A DNA stretch of 64,000 nt, from the NCBI RefSeq assembly GCF_003254055.1, contig NZ_QKZT01000001.1, positions 310,001-374,000 of the forward strand. Direction: 5' to 3'. Below are positions 1 to 8,219 of this stretch, piece by piece. Source of the stretch: Algoriphagus chordae. GTDB lineage: Bacteria; Bacteroidota; Bacteroidia; Cytophagales; Cyclobacteriaceae. The notes beneath the pieces are model-generated. The model had not been told where the DNA came from, made no database searches, and saw only the letters and a program-made list of their open reading frames with translations. Numbering within the stretch: position 1 is the first letter of the stretch; each line of letters opens with the position of its first letter. Made by a program: the position numbers and the translations under genes.

Positions 1-1
1 C

Positions 2-121
2 TGGAAAGAAGGATATGGTAAAATGGAGACGGTCGATGGAATTCCTGTACAAGCTAATATTGATGACTTGGACTATAGTCACGATATGATTTTATCACCA
101 ATACCATGTGATGATATGTAG
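2..121 (+). CDS. 3' end of an unidentified gene (partial)
   Basis: Reading from base 2 gives 39 codons open to the window edge and ending in TAG at 119-121. The decoded tail reads like real protein (ends ILSPIPCDDM) and the other two plus-strand frames close earlier, so this is probably the C-terminus of a gene that begins outside the window. I do not recognise the family. Nothing shows whether it is co-transcribed with the channel gene that follows 120 bases later. Confidence 0.4.
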   Translation, partial: WKEGYGKMETVDGIPVQANIDDLDYSHDMILSPIPCDDM

Positions 122-241
122 TCATATTTTGGCTTTTTCCATTCTATTCCCTAATTTCTAAGCTCTTACCGCCCAGAATTACCTTTTTCTATGGCTGAAT
201 TATTTCAGTCCAACTACTTCTAACCCTTTTCAACTTAGCTT

Positions 242-1153
242 ATGAAATACTATACCCGGTTGGTAATGCCACTATTGGTCACGCTTGCCTTAGCTTTTTC
301 AAAGTTCTATTACGGTAACATATCTAAAGATTGGGAAGGTATCTGGGCTTATTTGCCTCATATCACTACCGTATTGATTGTCTGCGGATTTACTTGGTGT
401 TTGTTGGTTTTGATGCAGATTTTGAAAAAAATCTTTATCAAGCAATATGACATTTCGCAAGAAGATAACCTCAAAGCCAGGAAGGTGCTCACTCAAATAA
501 ACATGATGGTGAAAATCGCAAACTTCATGATCATTTTGCTGGGAATTGGACTTATTCTACTTTCCTTCGAATCAGTCCGAAAAGTAGGTGTAGGTTTCTT
601 CGCTTCTGCAGGTGTGGCGGGAATAATTATCGGCTTCTCTGCTCAGAAAGCAATCGGGACGCTGATTGCGGGGATTCAAATTGCTTTTACCCAGCCATTT
701 CGTCTCGAAGATGCTGTGGTAGTGGAAGGTGAATGGGGCTGGATAGAGGAAATTAATTTGAATTACATCGTAGTTCGGATCTGGGATCTGCGCAGGCTAG
801 TGCTTCCAACCACCTATTTTCTAGAAACTCCCTTTCAAAACTGGACAAGAACCTCTGCCGACTTACTTGGATCCGTTTTCTTATATACAGATTATACGGT
901 TCCCTTTGAGGAGCTTCGCAAAGAGTTGGATCGCATCCTAGAAACAACTGAGCTATGGGACAAGAAAGTGAAAGTGCTGCAGGTCTCTGATGCGAAAGAA
1001 TTCACAGTAGAAACACGTATTCTAGTCAGCGCCAAAAACTCTCCAACAGCTTGGGACCTTCGAGTGTTTGTACGGGAAAAAATGATTGAATTTATTCAGA
1101 AAAACTATCCAGAAAGTCTTCCAAAAACTCGTGTGGAAATGACTCAGAAATAA
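242..1153 (+). CDS. MscS-family mechanosensitive ion channel
   Basis: A 303-residue inner-membrane protein of the small-conductance mechanosensitive channel family, which releases solutes on hypo-osmotic shock. Hydrophobic segments lie near residues 7-25, 38-62 and 92-110. They are followed by the Gly/Ala-rich pore helix (about 115-150, with FFASAGVAGIIIGFSAQKAI) and the MscS beta domain (about 151-201, QPFRLEDAVVVEGEWGWIEE). The C-terminal alpha/beta domain is present and short, so it is close to minimal MscS length with no extra sensory domain. It stands alone: the upstream gene is partial and the downstream sigma factor is 131 bases away. No promoter box was identified. Confidence 0.9.
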   Translation: MKYYTRLVMPLLVTLALAFSKFYYGNISKDWEGIWAYLPHITTVLIVCGFTWCLLVLMQILKKIFIKQYDISQEDNLKARKVLTQINMMVKIANFMIILLGIGLILLSFESVRKVGVGFFASAGVAGIIIGFSAQKAIGTLIAGIQIAFTQPFRLEDAVVVEGEWGWIEEINLNYIVVRIWDLRRLVLPTTYFLETPFQNWTRTSADLLGSVFLYTDYTVPFEELRKELDRILETTELWDKKVKVLQVSDAKEFTVETRILVSAKNSPTAWDLRVFVREKMIEFIQKNYPESLPKTRVEMTQK

Positions 1154-1284
1154 ATCAATAAGGAAGTATTTTACTCCAAAACAGGAAGATAGTTACAGGC
1201 AATTTTTATAGTGCAGAAAAATATTTTCACCTTCTCTGTGATTTTTTCGAGTTTCTCACGAATCATTGACAAAAGCAACTTGGA

Positions 1285-1797
1285 ATGCAGCCTACTACTG
1301 ACCGATCTTCTGAATTCACAGCACTACTACAAGCCAATAAGGGTATTCTGTATAAGGTTGCTCGGACCTACTGCTTCAGCGAGGAAGAACAGAAAGATCT
1401 GATTCAGGAGATTTCATTTCAAGTGTGGAAATCATTTTCGGGCTATGATCCCAAGTACAAATTCTCTACCTGGCTATATCGTGTGGCGCTGAATGTGGCT
1501 ATTTCAAATCTGCGAAAAGAGTCAAAACGCAAAGAAATCACTAGTCCTCTCCAAGATGAGATTGTTCAGTTTTCTATTCCTGATGCGGATCCGGTAAATG
1601 AACAAGTGGCACAGCTGTATGCTGCCATAGGCGAATTGAAATCACTGGACAAAGCGCTGATGCTACTTTACTTGGAAGAAAAAAGCTATGTGGAAATAGC
1701 TGACATCATGGGTATATCTGAAACCAATGTGGCAACAAAACTGAGTAGAATCAAAAAACTGATTAAAGAGAAACTCCTAACACTAAACCGACCATAA
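1285..1797 (+). CDS. RNA polymerase sigma factor, ECF type
   Basis: A 170-residue group 4 (ECF) sigma factor that would direct RNA polymerase to a small regulon. Region 2 spans about residues 14-80 (AKVART-like core helix, then DLIQEISFQVWKSF and the Trp-rich FSTWLYRVALN promoter-melting part). Region 4 spans about 115-165, with the helix-turn-helix YVEIADIMGISETNVATKLS. There is no C-terminal extension. The next gene starts one base after the stop, so the two are almost certainly co-transcribed; that neighbour is a membrane protein and the natural candidate for a partner that restrains the sigma factor, though it has no recognisable anti-sigma domain. The regulon cannot be read from this window. 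Confidence 0.9.
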   Translation: MQPTTDRSSEFTALLQANKGILYKVARTYCFSEEEQKDLIQEISFQVWKSFSGYDPKYKFSTWLYRVALNVAISNLRKESKRKEITSPLQDEIVQFSIPDADPVNEQVAQLYAAIGELKSLDKALMLLYLEEKSYVEIADIMGISETNVATKLSRIKKLIKEKLLTLNRP

Positions 1798-1798
1798 C

Positions 1799-2458
1799 AT
1801 GCAAAATCAAGATATTTTAAGCCTTTGGAAAACACAAGAAAGTAAAATTGATCAGCTTATGTCATTAAACCTACAGCTCTTGCGAGAGCAACAAAGCCAG
1901 AAAATGAAAAAGGCTATGTGGGGAATGAAAGCCGAGAAAATCACTGGAATTGCCTTTGGTAGTCTTTACCTACTGTTCCTTGGAGCTGTGCTGGGAATAG
2001 GATTGAAAGCCACAGATTTTCAACCTGACTTCTTTACAATTTCAGTAGCCGTGATTTTCATTGTAAACATTAAAGTGTTTTCGGATTACATCCGTCACTT
2101 GGTGATGGCAAACCAAATTCGTTATGACGGTTCAGTCGCAGAGATCCAAGCACAATTGATCGAGCTGAAGTTCTCTCTGATCAGAAGCATGCGCATCGTC
2201 GCTATCCAACTTCCATTTTACAGTACTTTTCATCTTAGCCTGAGTTATTTTCCTAGTCAGGCCCCAACTGTTTGGTTGATTACCCAGTTGATCATCACAG
2301 GTTTGTTTACAGTGTTGGCAGTTTGGATTTTTGTGAATTTCAAACCAGAGAATGCTGATAAAAAATGGGTGAAATGGATGATATCTACCGCTGGTGGTAC
2401 GCAGATTGAAAAGTCGCTGGAGCAATTAGAAGAATTAGAATCATTTAAGAATCAGTAG
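1799..2458 (+). CDS. membrane protein of unknown function, sigma-factor partner
   Basis: A 219-residue protein translated immediately after the ECF sigma factor (one-base gap). It has an N-terminal hydrophilic, Gln/Lys-rich helical stretch (about 1-48), then four hydrophobic segments near residues 50-68, 78-96, 135-152 and 158-180, and ends in a charged, probably coiled C-terminus (EKSLEQLEELESF). No anti-sigma zinc motif (HxxxCxxC) or other signature is visible. Genes of this shape commonly follow ECF sigma factors in Cytophagales, so a regulatory role is a reasonable inference from position only. It could equally be a membrane stress protein. Confidence 0.65.
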   Translation: MQNQDILSLWKTQESKIDQLMSLNLQLLREQQSQKMKKAMWGMKAEKITGIAFGSLYLLFLGAVLGIGLKATDFQPDFFTISVAVIFIVNIKVFSDYIRHLVMANQIRYDGSVAEIQAQLIELKFSLIRSMRIVAIQLPFYSTFHLSLSYFPSQAPTVWLITQLIITGLFTVLAVWIFVNFKPENADKKWVKWMISTAGGTQIEKSLEQLEELESFKNQ

Positions 2459-2504
2459 ATAATGAGATGGGAAGCAGTACTTCCCATCTATTTTGCTCAG
2501 TTTT

Positions 2505-2551
2505 TAATCATTTGATTAAATATTATGATTAAAACGTTTGATTATAATATT
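2505..2551. promoter_or_regulatory. candidate TetR operator (nested palindromes)
   Basis: Two palindromic elements lie just upstream of the TetR-type gene. 2505-2518 is TAATCA-TT-TGATTA, a perfect inverted repeat. 2519-2551 has arms AATATTAT and ATAATATT around an inner AAACGTTT (2532-2539). The second overlaps the candidate -33 element of the operon promoter, which is where an autoregulatory TetR repressor would bind. The DNA symmetry is directly visible; binding is inferred. Confidence 0.45.
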
Positions 2552-2567
2552 TCAGCCTTTTACTTTG
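2537..2567 (+). promoter_or_regulatory. candidate Bacteroidota-type promoter of the exporter operon
   Basis: TTTG at 2537-2540 is followed after 19 bases by TTACTTTG at 2560-2567, one mismatch from the -7 consensus TAnnTTTG. This spacing is typical of the primary sigma factor in Bacteroidota. A start of transcription near 2571 would leave a leader of about 20 bases before the GTG at 2593. Confidence 0.5.
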
Positions 2568-2592
2568 TGCTAAATTAAGTACTACAGATACA

Positions 2593-3204
2593 GTGGCTAA
2601 AGAAAAATTAGACAGTTCCACAGAGGAAAAAATCAAGAATGCCGCACGGATTATATTCCAGCAAAAAGGCTATGCAGCTACGCGTACGAGAGATATTGCA
2701 GAAGAAGCTGGTATAAATCTAGCGCTTTTGAATTACTATTTTAGAAGTAAAGAGCGTTTGTTTGATTTGATCATGACCGAAAGTCTCCAGGGCTTTTTCC
2801 AGTCACTCCGATCAGTTTTCGATGATCCAAGTACGAGTTTCGAAGAGAAAATCGAGCTAATCCCAGAGAATTACATCGATAGACTTACTGAGAATCCTAA
2901 CATCCCAATTTTCATCCTGAGTGAATTGAGAAACAATCCTGAGGAGCTCATCAAAAAAACGGGAGCGAAAAAGGCTTTTCTCAACTCAATTTTCATTCAA
3001 CAACTCCAAGAGGAAATAGAAGCTAAACGAGTGAAACCTATCAAACCGCTGCATTTCATGATGAATATGCTAGGAATGACAGTGTTTCCTTTCGTGGCAA
3101 ACCCAATGATAAAAGGTCTGGGTGATATCGATCAAGCAGAGTTTGAAGAACTGATGCAGGAGCGTAAAACTCTTATTCCAATATGGTTTAAGGCCATGTT
3201 ATAA
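2593..3204 (+). CDS. TetR/AcrR-family transcriptional regulator
   Basis: A 203-residue one-component repressor. The N-terminal DNA-binding domain spans about residues 10-57: AARIIFQQKGYAATRTRDIA, then the recognition helix region INLALLNYYFRSKERLFD. The C-terminal half is the variable ligand-binding and dimer domain. The start is GTG at 2593. It is the first gene of a seven-gene set encoding a complete tripartite exporter, which fits local repression of the operon and of itself. A promoter and palindromic operator candidates lie directly upstream. In E. coli the similar YbhGFSR exporter is controlled by the TetR protein CecR. The ligand is unknown. Confidence 0.9.
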   Translation: MAKEKLDSSTEEKIKNAARIIFQQKGYAATRTRDIAEEAGINLALLNYYFRSKERLFDLIMTESLQGFFQSLRSVFDDPSTSFEEKIELIPENYIDRLTENPNIPIFILSELRNNPEELIKKTGAKKAFLNSIFIQQLQEEIEAKRVKPIKPLHFMMNMLGMTVFPFVANPMIKGLGDIDQAEFEELMQERKTLIPIWFKAML

Positions 3205-3252
3205 AATATGAGTTCTTCACAGTAAGATTATTCAAATGTTTAATAACTGAAC

Positions 3253-4542
3253 ATGAAAAGTAGTTTAAATCAAAAACAACGCATTATGGCCAGTGCTCTC
3301 TTGGCGCTGATACTGCTTCCGAATTTAGCTTTTTCTCAAAATGAAAAACAGCTCAGCCTGGAAGAATGCTACGAAAAAGCTAGGGACAATTACCCACTTC
3401 TAAGGCAAATGGAACTCATTGAGCAGACCAAAAACTATTCTGTAGAAAATATTTCCAAAGGGAATATCCCTCAGTTTAATATCAATGGGCAAGCAACTTA
3501 CCAATCTGATGTTACTGGCTTGCCGGTAGATATTCCGAATATTATCATCGAGCCACTTGCCAAAGATCAATACAAGATCTATGGTGAAATAGTCCAGCCC
3601 CTGACTGATTTTGGCACTAATAGCCATCAGCAGGCAATTGCCGAAGCCAATGCGGAAGTGGAATCCAAAAACTTGGAAGTGGAGCTCTACCAGATCAAAA
3701 ATAGAATCAATCAACTATTTTTTGGAATTATGCTCGTAGATGGACAATTACTTCAAACTGCACTGTTGAAGAAAGACATCCAAACTGGGCTAGACCGTGC
3801 AAATGCTGGTATAGCGAATGGCATCGCGCTAAAAAGTGATGCTGATCAACTAAAAGCGGAAATGCTAAATGCTGATCAAAAAACAGTAGAAATGGAAGCC
3901 AATCGAAAGGCCTTTATGGATATGCTCTCCATATTCATCGGGGAAGAGTTGGACGAAAACACACAGCTGATTCCTCCTGCACCACGGGAATTGGACGATG
4001 AGATCAACCGACCAGAACTCGCAAGTTTTGCCGCCCAAAAAGAGAGTTTTGTCTTACAAAGTGAATTAGTCAATAAGAGAAATAATCCTCATTTCAATTT
4101 ATTTTTTCAAGGAGGCTACGGTAGACCAGGCTTGAACTTCCTGAGCAACGATTTTGAATTTTTCTACGTGACTGGCTTGAGACTAAATTGGAACATTAGC
4201 AATTTCTACACCTCGTCCAGAGAAAAAGAAATAATCCAATTGAACCAAAATGCTGTTCAGCTTCAAGAGGAAACTTTCCTGCTAAACACAAATCTGGCGA
4301 TGACTCAGCAAAAGCAAGATGTCCTCAAATACCTCAAACTATTGCAGACTGACGATGAGATTATTACCCTCCGGGAAAAAGTAAAAACCACGGCTAATAA
4401 CCAGCTTGAATATGGAAGCATCACTGCAAATGATTACCTGATGTACGTCAATGCCGAAGATCAGGCTCGACAAAATCAGGTTTTGCATCGCATCCAACTA
4501 CTCATGGCGCAATATACCTATCAACTTACCACTGGAAATTAA
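3253..4542 (+). CDS. TolC-family outer-membrane efflux channel
   Basis: A 429-residue outer-membrane factor that would form the exit duct of the exporter. It has an N-terminal signal peptide (hydrophobic MASALLALILLPNLAFS, cleavage near residue 28), the start LSLEECYEKARDNYP typical of TolC-like proteins, and the two long alpha-hairpin halves of the OEP family. It lies 48 bases after the TetR gene and 7 bases before the HlyD-like gene. An internal ATG at residue 12 would also leave a working signal peptide, so the exact start is not certain. Confidence 0.9.
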   Translation: MKSSLNQKQRIMASALLALILLPNLAFSQNEKQLSLEECYEKARDNYPLLRQMELIEQTKNYSVENISKGNIPQFNINGQATYQSDVTGLPVDIPNIIIEPLAKDQYKIYGEIVQPLTDFGTNSHQQAIAEANAEVESKNLEVELYQIKNRINQLFFGIMLVDGQLLQTALLKKDIQTGLDRANAGIANGIALKSDADQLKAEMLNADQKTVEMEANRKAFMDMLSIFIGEELDENTQLIPPAPRELDDEINRPELASFAAQKESFVLQSELVNKRNNPHFNLFFQGGYGRPGLNFLSNDFEFFYVTGLRLNWNISNFYTSSREKEIIQLNQNAVQLQEETFLLNTNLAMTQQKQDVLKYLKLLQTDDEIITLREKVKTTANNQLEYGSITANDYLMYVNAEDQARQNQVLHRIQLLMAQYTYQLTTGN

Positions 4543-4549
4543 TCAAGAG

Positions 4550-5449
4550 ATGATGAAAAACTTATCCCTATCCATACTGGCCCTAGCCACTATACTGAGC
4601 TTTGGCTGTCAAGAAGAAAAAACTTTCGATGCATCTGGAGCATTCGAAGCTGATGAGACAATCATCTCGGCGGAAGCTGCTGGAGTGCTGAAAGTATTTA
4701 AGTTAGAAGAAGGGCAAACACTTCAAGCAGGAGAACAAATAGGCTATGTAGATACTGTCCAGCTGTATCTCAGAAAACTACAGCTGGAAGCACAAATCAC
4801 AGCGTTGACTGGCCGAAAACCAAACATTTCTCTCCAACTCGCCGCGTTGAATGAGCAACTGAAAACCGCCGAACGTGAGCAAACCCGTGTGAGCAATCTG
4901 GTGAAAGCTGATGCCGCTACTCCCAAGCAATTGGATGATGCTACTGCCCAAGTGGACCTGATCAAAGCGCAAATTCAGGCACAGAAATCAACCTTGAATA
5001 TTTCAACACAAGGGATCAGCAACGATGCTAGTCCGATGGAAGTTCAGATCGCACAGCTAAATGATCAACTGGGAAAAAGCCAAATCATCAACCCTATGGC
5101 AGGAACCGTTTTGACTAAATACGCCGAGCAAAATGAAATGACCGCTCCAGGCAAACCGCTTTACAAAATCGCTGATTTGTCGAATATCATTCTCCGGGTT
5201 TATATCAGTGGAAATCAACTTTCGCAGGTGAAGCTTGGGCAAAAAGTGACAGTACATACAGATAGTGGTGATGGTGGTTTTGACAAGACAGAAGGCACAA
5301 TTTCTTGGATCAATGACAAGGCAGAATTTACTCCGAAGACGATCCAAACGAAAGATGAGCGTGCCAATATGGTGTACGCCATCAAGGTAGATGTGCCTAA
5401 TGAAGGCAAGTTCAAAATCGGTATGTATGGAGAAATCAATTTTCAGTAA
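4550..5449 (+). CDS. HlyD/YbhG-type periplasmic adaptor lipoprotein
   Basis: A membrane-fusion protein of about 299 residues linking the inner-membrane ABC transporter to the TolC-like channel. Starting at ATG 4550 (a second ATG follows at 4553) gives a clean lipoprotein signal ending ILSFGC, with the lipidated Cys at residue 20. An upstream in-frame start inside the TolC gene would bury this signal, so it is rejected. After the signal come the half-lipoyl segment (GVLKVFKLEEGQTLQAGEQI), a long coiled-coil hairpin rich in Gln and Leu (about 70-165), the second lipoyl part (NPMAGTVLTKYAEQNEM) and a beta-barrel. The length matches YbhG-like adaptors rather than RND adaptors. Confidence 0.9.
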   Translation: MMKNLSLSILALATILSFGCQEEKTFDASGAFEADETIISAEAAGVLKVFKLEEGQTLQAGEQIGYVDTVQLYLRKLQLEAQITALTGRKPNISLQLAALNEQLKTAEREQTRVSNLVKADAATPKQLDDATAQVDLIKAQIQAQKSTLNISTQGISNDASPMEVQIAQLNDQLGKSQIINPMAGTVLTKYAEQNEMTAPGKPLYKIADLSNIILRVYISGNQLSQVKLGQKVTVHTDSGDGGFDKTEGTISWINDKAEFTPKTIQTKDERANMVYAIKVDVPNEGKFKIGMYGEINFQ

Positions 5450-5454
5450 CATTC

Positions 5455-6366
5455 ATGGTTACGCTCGAAAATATATCGAAAACATACAATGAAGGGGCTT
5501 TAACTGCGGTCGACAAGGTCAGTTTTGAAGTCAAAAAAGGCGAACTATTTGGGCTTATCGGGCCAGATGGGGCTGGGAAAACAAGCATTTTCCGCATGCT
5601 TACCACAGTGCTACTTCCTGATGGAGGCAACGCATCGGTCAATGGATTAGATGTGGTGACTGGCTACAAGGAAATCCGCAAGCAAGTGGGCTATATGCCG
5701 GGAAAGTTCTCGCTCTATCAAGATCTTACGGTGGAGGAAAATCTGAATTTCTTTGCAACCCTTTTCAATACAACTGTCAAAGAAAACTACGATTTGATCA
5801 AGGAAATCTACGTGCAGATCGAGCCATTCAAAACCCGAAAAGCAGGTAAGCTATCGGGTGGAATGAAACAAAAGTTGGCACTTTGCTGTGCTCTGATTCA
5901 TAGACCGACAGTTTTGTTTCTAGATGAGCCAACAACCGGTGTGGATACGGTTTCCAGAAAGGAATTTTGGGATATGCTGAAGCGACTGAAAGTGCAGGGA
6001 ATTACGATTCTAGTTTCGACTCCTTATATGGATGAGGCGACACTTTGTGAACGGATTGCTTTGATCCAAAGTGGAAAAATCATGTCCATCGATACGCCAG
6101 CAGCAATTATCAAAGCTTACCCTGAGCCACTGTTCGCAGTGAAATCAGAAAAAATGAGTGTGTTATTACAAGATTTGCGAAAGCAAGAATCCGTCAAAAG
6201 TTGCTTTGCTTTTGGAGAATACCATCACTTGACTTTTCAGGAGAATAGTCCAGAAGTCCAGCCATCTCTACGCAAGAACTTAGAAAAGCTCGGTCACGCT
6301 GCTATAGAATTGAAGGAAATAACGCCGACGATTGAAGATTGTTTTATCCAACTAATGAATCATTGA
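5455..6366 (+). CDS. ABC transporter ATPase, YbhF N-half type
   Basis: A 303-residue ATPase of an ABC-2 exporter. Walker A is GPDGAGKT (residues 36-43), with the Asp typical of the N-terminal half of YbhF. The signature is LSGGMKQKL, Walker B is VLFLDEPTTGVD, and the switch His is replaced: the segment reads LVSTPYMDEA where most ATPases have TTH. A C-terminal extension of about 85 residues follows the nucleotide-binding domain. It starts 5 bases after the adaptor gene and ends one base before the next ATPase. With that ATPase it would form a heterodimer matching fused YbhF; substituted motifs suggest the two ATP sites are not equivalent. Confidence 0.92.
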   Translation: MVTLENISKTYNEGALTAVDKVSFEVKKGELFGLIGPDGAGKTSIFRMLTTVLLPDGGNASVNGLDVVTGYKEIRKQVGYMPGKFSLYQDLTVEENLNFFATLFNTTVKENYDLIKEIYVQIEPFKTRKAGKLSGGMKQKLALCCALIHRPTVLFLDEPTTGVDTVSRKEFWDMLKRLKVQGITILVSTPYMDEATLCERIALIQSGKIMSIDTPAAIIKAYPEPLFAVKSEKMSVLLQDLRKQESVKSCFAFGEYHHLTFQENSPEVQPSLRKNLEKLGHAAIELKEITPTIEDCFIQLMNH

Positions 6367-6367
6367 T

Positions 6368-7111
6368 ATGCAAAATGTAGTCATCAAAACGGATAAACTC
6401 ACCAAGAAATTCGGGGATTTCACCGCAACCGACGCGATCACTTTCGAAGTCTATGAAGGTGAGATATTTGGATTTCTTGGAGCTAACGGAGCTGGCAAAA
6501 CTACAGCGATGCGGATGCTTTGTGGCTTGTCTACACCCACGTCGGGTGAGGCTACCATCGCGGGATTTGATATCTACAAAGACACAGAAAAGATCAAGGC
6601 AAACATTGGTTACATGAGTCAGAAATTCTCTCTTTACGAAGATCTGACTGTGATAGAAAACATCCGCTTTTTCGGGGGAGTTTATGGACTCAGCGATCAG
6701 GAAATCAAGGAGAAAAGTGATCACCTGATTGACTTACTTGGATTAAAAGAAGAAAGCAAAAAACTGGTAGGCTCACTTCCACTAGGTTGGAAGCAAAAGC
6801 TTGCCTTCTCTGTGGCGATCATTCATGACCCAAAGATTGTATTCCTTGACGAACCAACTGGCGGTGTAGATCCTGTAACCAGAAGACAGTTTTGGGATTT
6901 GATCTACGAAGCTTCCAATCGCGGAATCACGATTTTTGTGACTACGCATTACATGGACGAGGCTGAATATTGCAATCGCATTTCAATGATGGTTGATGGG
7001 GAAATGAAGGCTTTGGATACACCAACTAACCTTAAGAAAACTTACAATGCAGCTTCCATGGACGAAGTTTTCTTTGAACTCGCACGAGGTGCAAAACGAC
7101 AAGCAGACTAA
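6368..7111 (+). CDS. ABC transporter ATPase, YbhF C-half type
   Basis: A 247-residue ATPase with Walker A GANGAGKT (38-45), Walker B VFLDEPTGGVD and the switch region FVTTHYMDEA. Its signature loop is degenerate (LPLGWKQKL instead of LSGGQ), as I recall for the second half of YbhF, so only one composite ATP site may have a canonical signature. It is separated from the preceding ATPase by one base and from the first permease by one base. The expected partner proteins are the preceding ATPase and the two ABC-2 permeases downstream. Confidence 0.92.
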   Translation: MQNVVIKTDKLTKKFGDFTATDAITFEVYEGEIFGFLGANGAGKTTAMRMLCGLSTPTSGEATIAGFDIYKDTEKIKANIGYMSQKFSLYEDLTVIENIRFFGGVYGLSDQEIKEKSDHLIDLLGLKEESKKLVGSLPLGWKQKLAFSVAIIHDPKIVFLDEPTGGVDPVTRRQFWDLIYEASNRGITIFVTTHYMDEAEYCNRISMMVDGEMKALDTPTNLKKTYNAASMDEVFFELARGAKRQAD

Positions 7112-7112
7112 T

Positions 7113-8219
7113 ATGAAGCAGTTTTTCACCTTTGTAAGGAAAGAATTCTACCACGTGTTTCGAGATCGAAAGACGCTTCTGATGCTCTTTGGGCTTCCCA
7201 TTGCGCAGATTTTGCTCTTTGGATTTGCACTTACGAATGAGATCAAAGATTCCAAAATCGTGGTGGTAGATTATGCCAATGATCCGGCATCGAGAGAGAT
7301 CACGCAGAAACTTGCAGCCAGTGATCAGTTTGAACTTCAAAGCTCATTGATGTCGCATAGGGAGATAGAAGCGGCATTTAGGAAAGGCGTAGTCAATCTA
7401 GCGGTAGTATTTCCAGCCAATTTCAATTCGGATCTTCTGGCTCAAAATTCAGCACAAATTCAGGTAATCGCTGATGCTTCTGATCCTAATAAAGCGAATA
7501 CGCTGACGAATTATGTCAACAACATTTTGCGGGATTATCAGCAGGAACGCGTGAATGAAACCCAACTACCGTATCAAATCCAGCCAGAAATCAGGATGCT
7601 CTATAATCCCGAATTGAAGGGAGCAACGAACTTTGTGCCTGGTGTAATGGCCTTGGTGTTGGTATTGATTTGCGTACTGATGACCTCGATTTCTATTGTA
7701 CGGGAAAAGGAAAATGGCACCATGGAAGTTCTGCTAGTTTCGCCCTTCAATCCCTTCTTAGTAATCATCTCCAAAGCAGTTCCCTATTTCGTCCTTTCTC
7801 TATTCAATTTGACAGTGATCCTTTTGATGTCCATATTCTTTATGGGATTGCCCTTCGAAGGAAGTCTATTGCTCTTCTACGCAGAAAGCAGCTTGCTCAT
7901 TATTGCAGCACTTTCACTTGGGCTTTTGATCTCCAATAGCACGGATTCTCAGCAAACCGCCATGCTGATCGCACTGATGGGAATGATGATTCCGACCATG
8001 CTTTTCACTGGCTTTATGTTCCCCATCGAAAATATGCCAATGCCGCTTCGTATCATTTCTAATGTGGTGCCGAGTAAGTGGTATTACATTATCGTGAAGT
8101 CGATTATGATCAAAGGACTCGGCTTCTCTGCGATATGGAAAGAAACGCTGATTCTGGTCGGGATGACGGCTTTCTTCCTCTTTGTGAGCTTCAAAAAATT
8201 TAAAATCCGTCTGGCATGA
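7113..8219 (+). CDS. ABC-2 type exporter permease (YbhS-like)
   Basis: A permease of 368 residues starting at ATG 7113. An upstream in-frame start at 7047 would add 22 residues overlapping the ATPase gene, and the natural N-terminus is MKQFFTFVRKEFYHVFRD. Layout: one N-terminal helix (LLMLFGLPIAQILLFGFAL), a large extracytoplasmic domain (about 45-165), then five or six helices from about residue 170, including the ABC-2 motif REKENGTMEVLLVSP. The stop overlaps the start of the next permease by four bases (ATGA), pointing to translational coupling and a heterodimeric membrane domain. Confidence 0.92.
   Translation: MKQFFTFVRKEFYHVFRDRKTLLMLFGLPIAQILLFGFALTNEIKDSKIVVVDYANDPASREITQKLAASDQFELQSSLMSHREIEAAFRKGVVNLAVVFPANFNSDLLAQNSAQIQVIADASDPNKANTLTNYVNNILRDYQQERVNETQLPYQIQPEIRMLYNPELKGATNFVPGVMALVLVLICVLMTSISIVREKENGTMEVLLVSPFNPFLVIISKAVPYFVLSLFNLTVILLMSIFFMGLPFEGSLLLFYAESSLLIIAALSLGLLISNSTDSQQTAMLIALMGMMIPTMLFTGFMFPIENMPMPLRIISNVVPSKWYYIIVKSIMIKGLGFSAIWKETLILVGMTAFFLFVSFKKFKIRLA

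Noticed and set aside
1799..2458. Classical anti-sigma factor
   Set aside because: Position fits, but there is no zinc-binding HxxxCxxC motif or other anti-sigma domain, so it is left as a membrane protein of unknown function.
4451..4549. Longer N-terminus for the HlyD-like gene starting inside the TolC gene
   Set aside because: The added 33 residues precede a textbook lipoprotein signal and overlap the TolC coding sequence.
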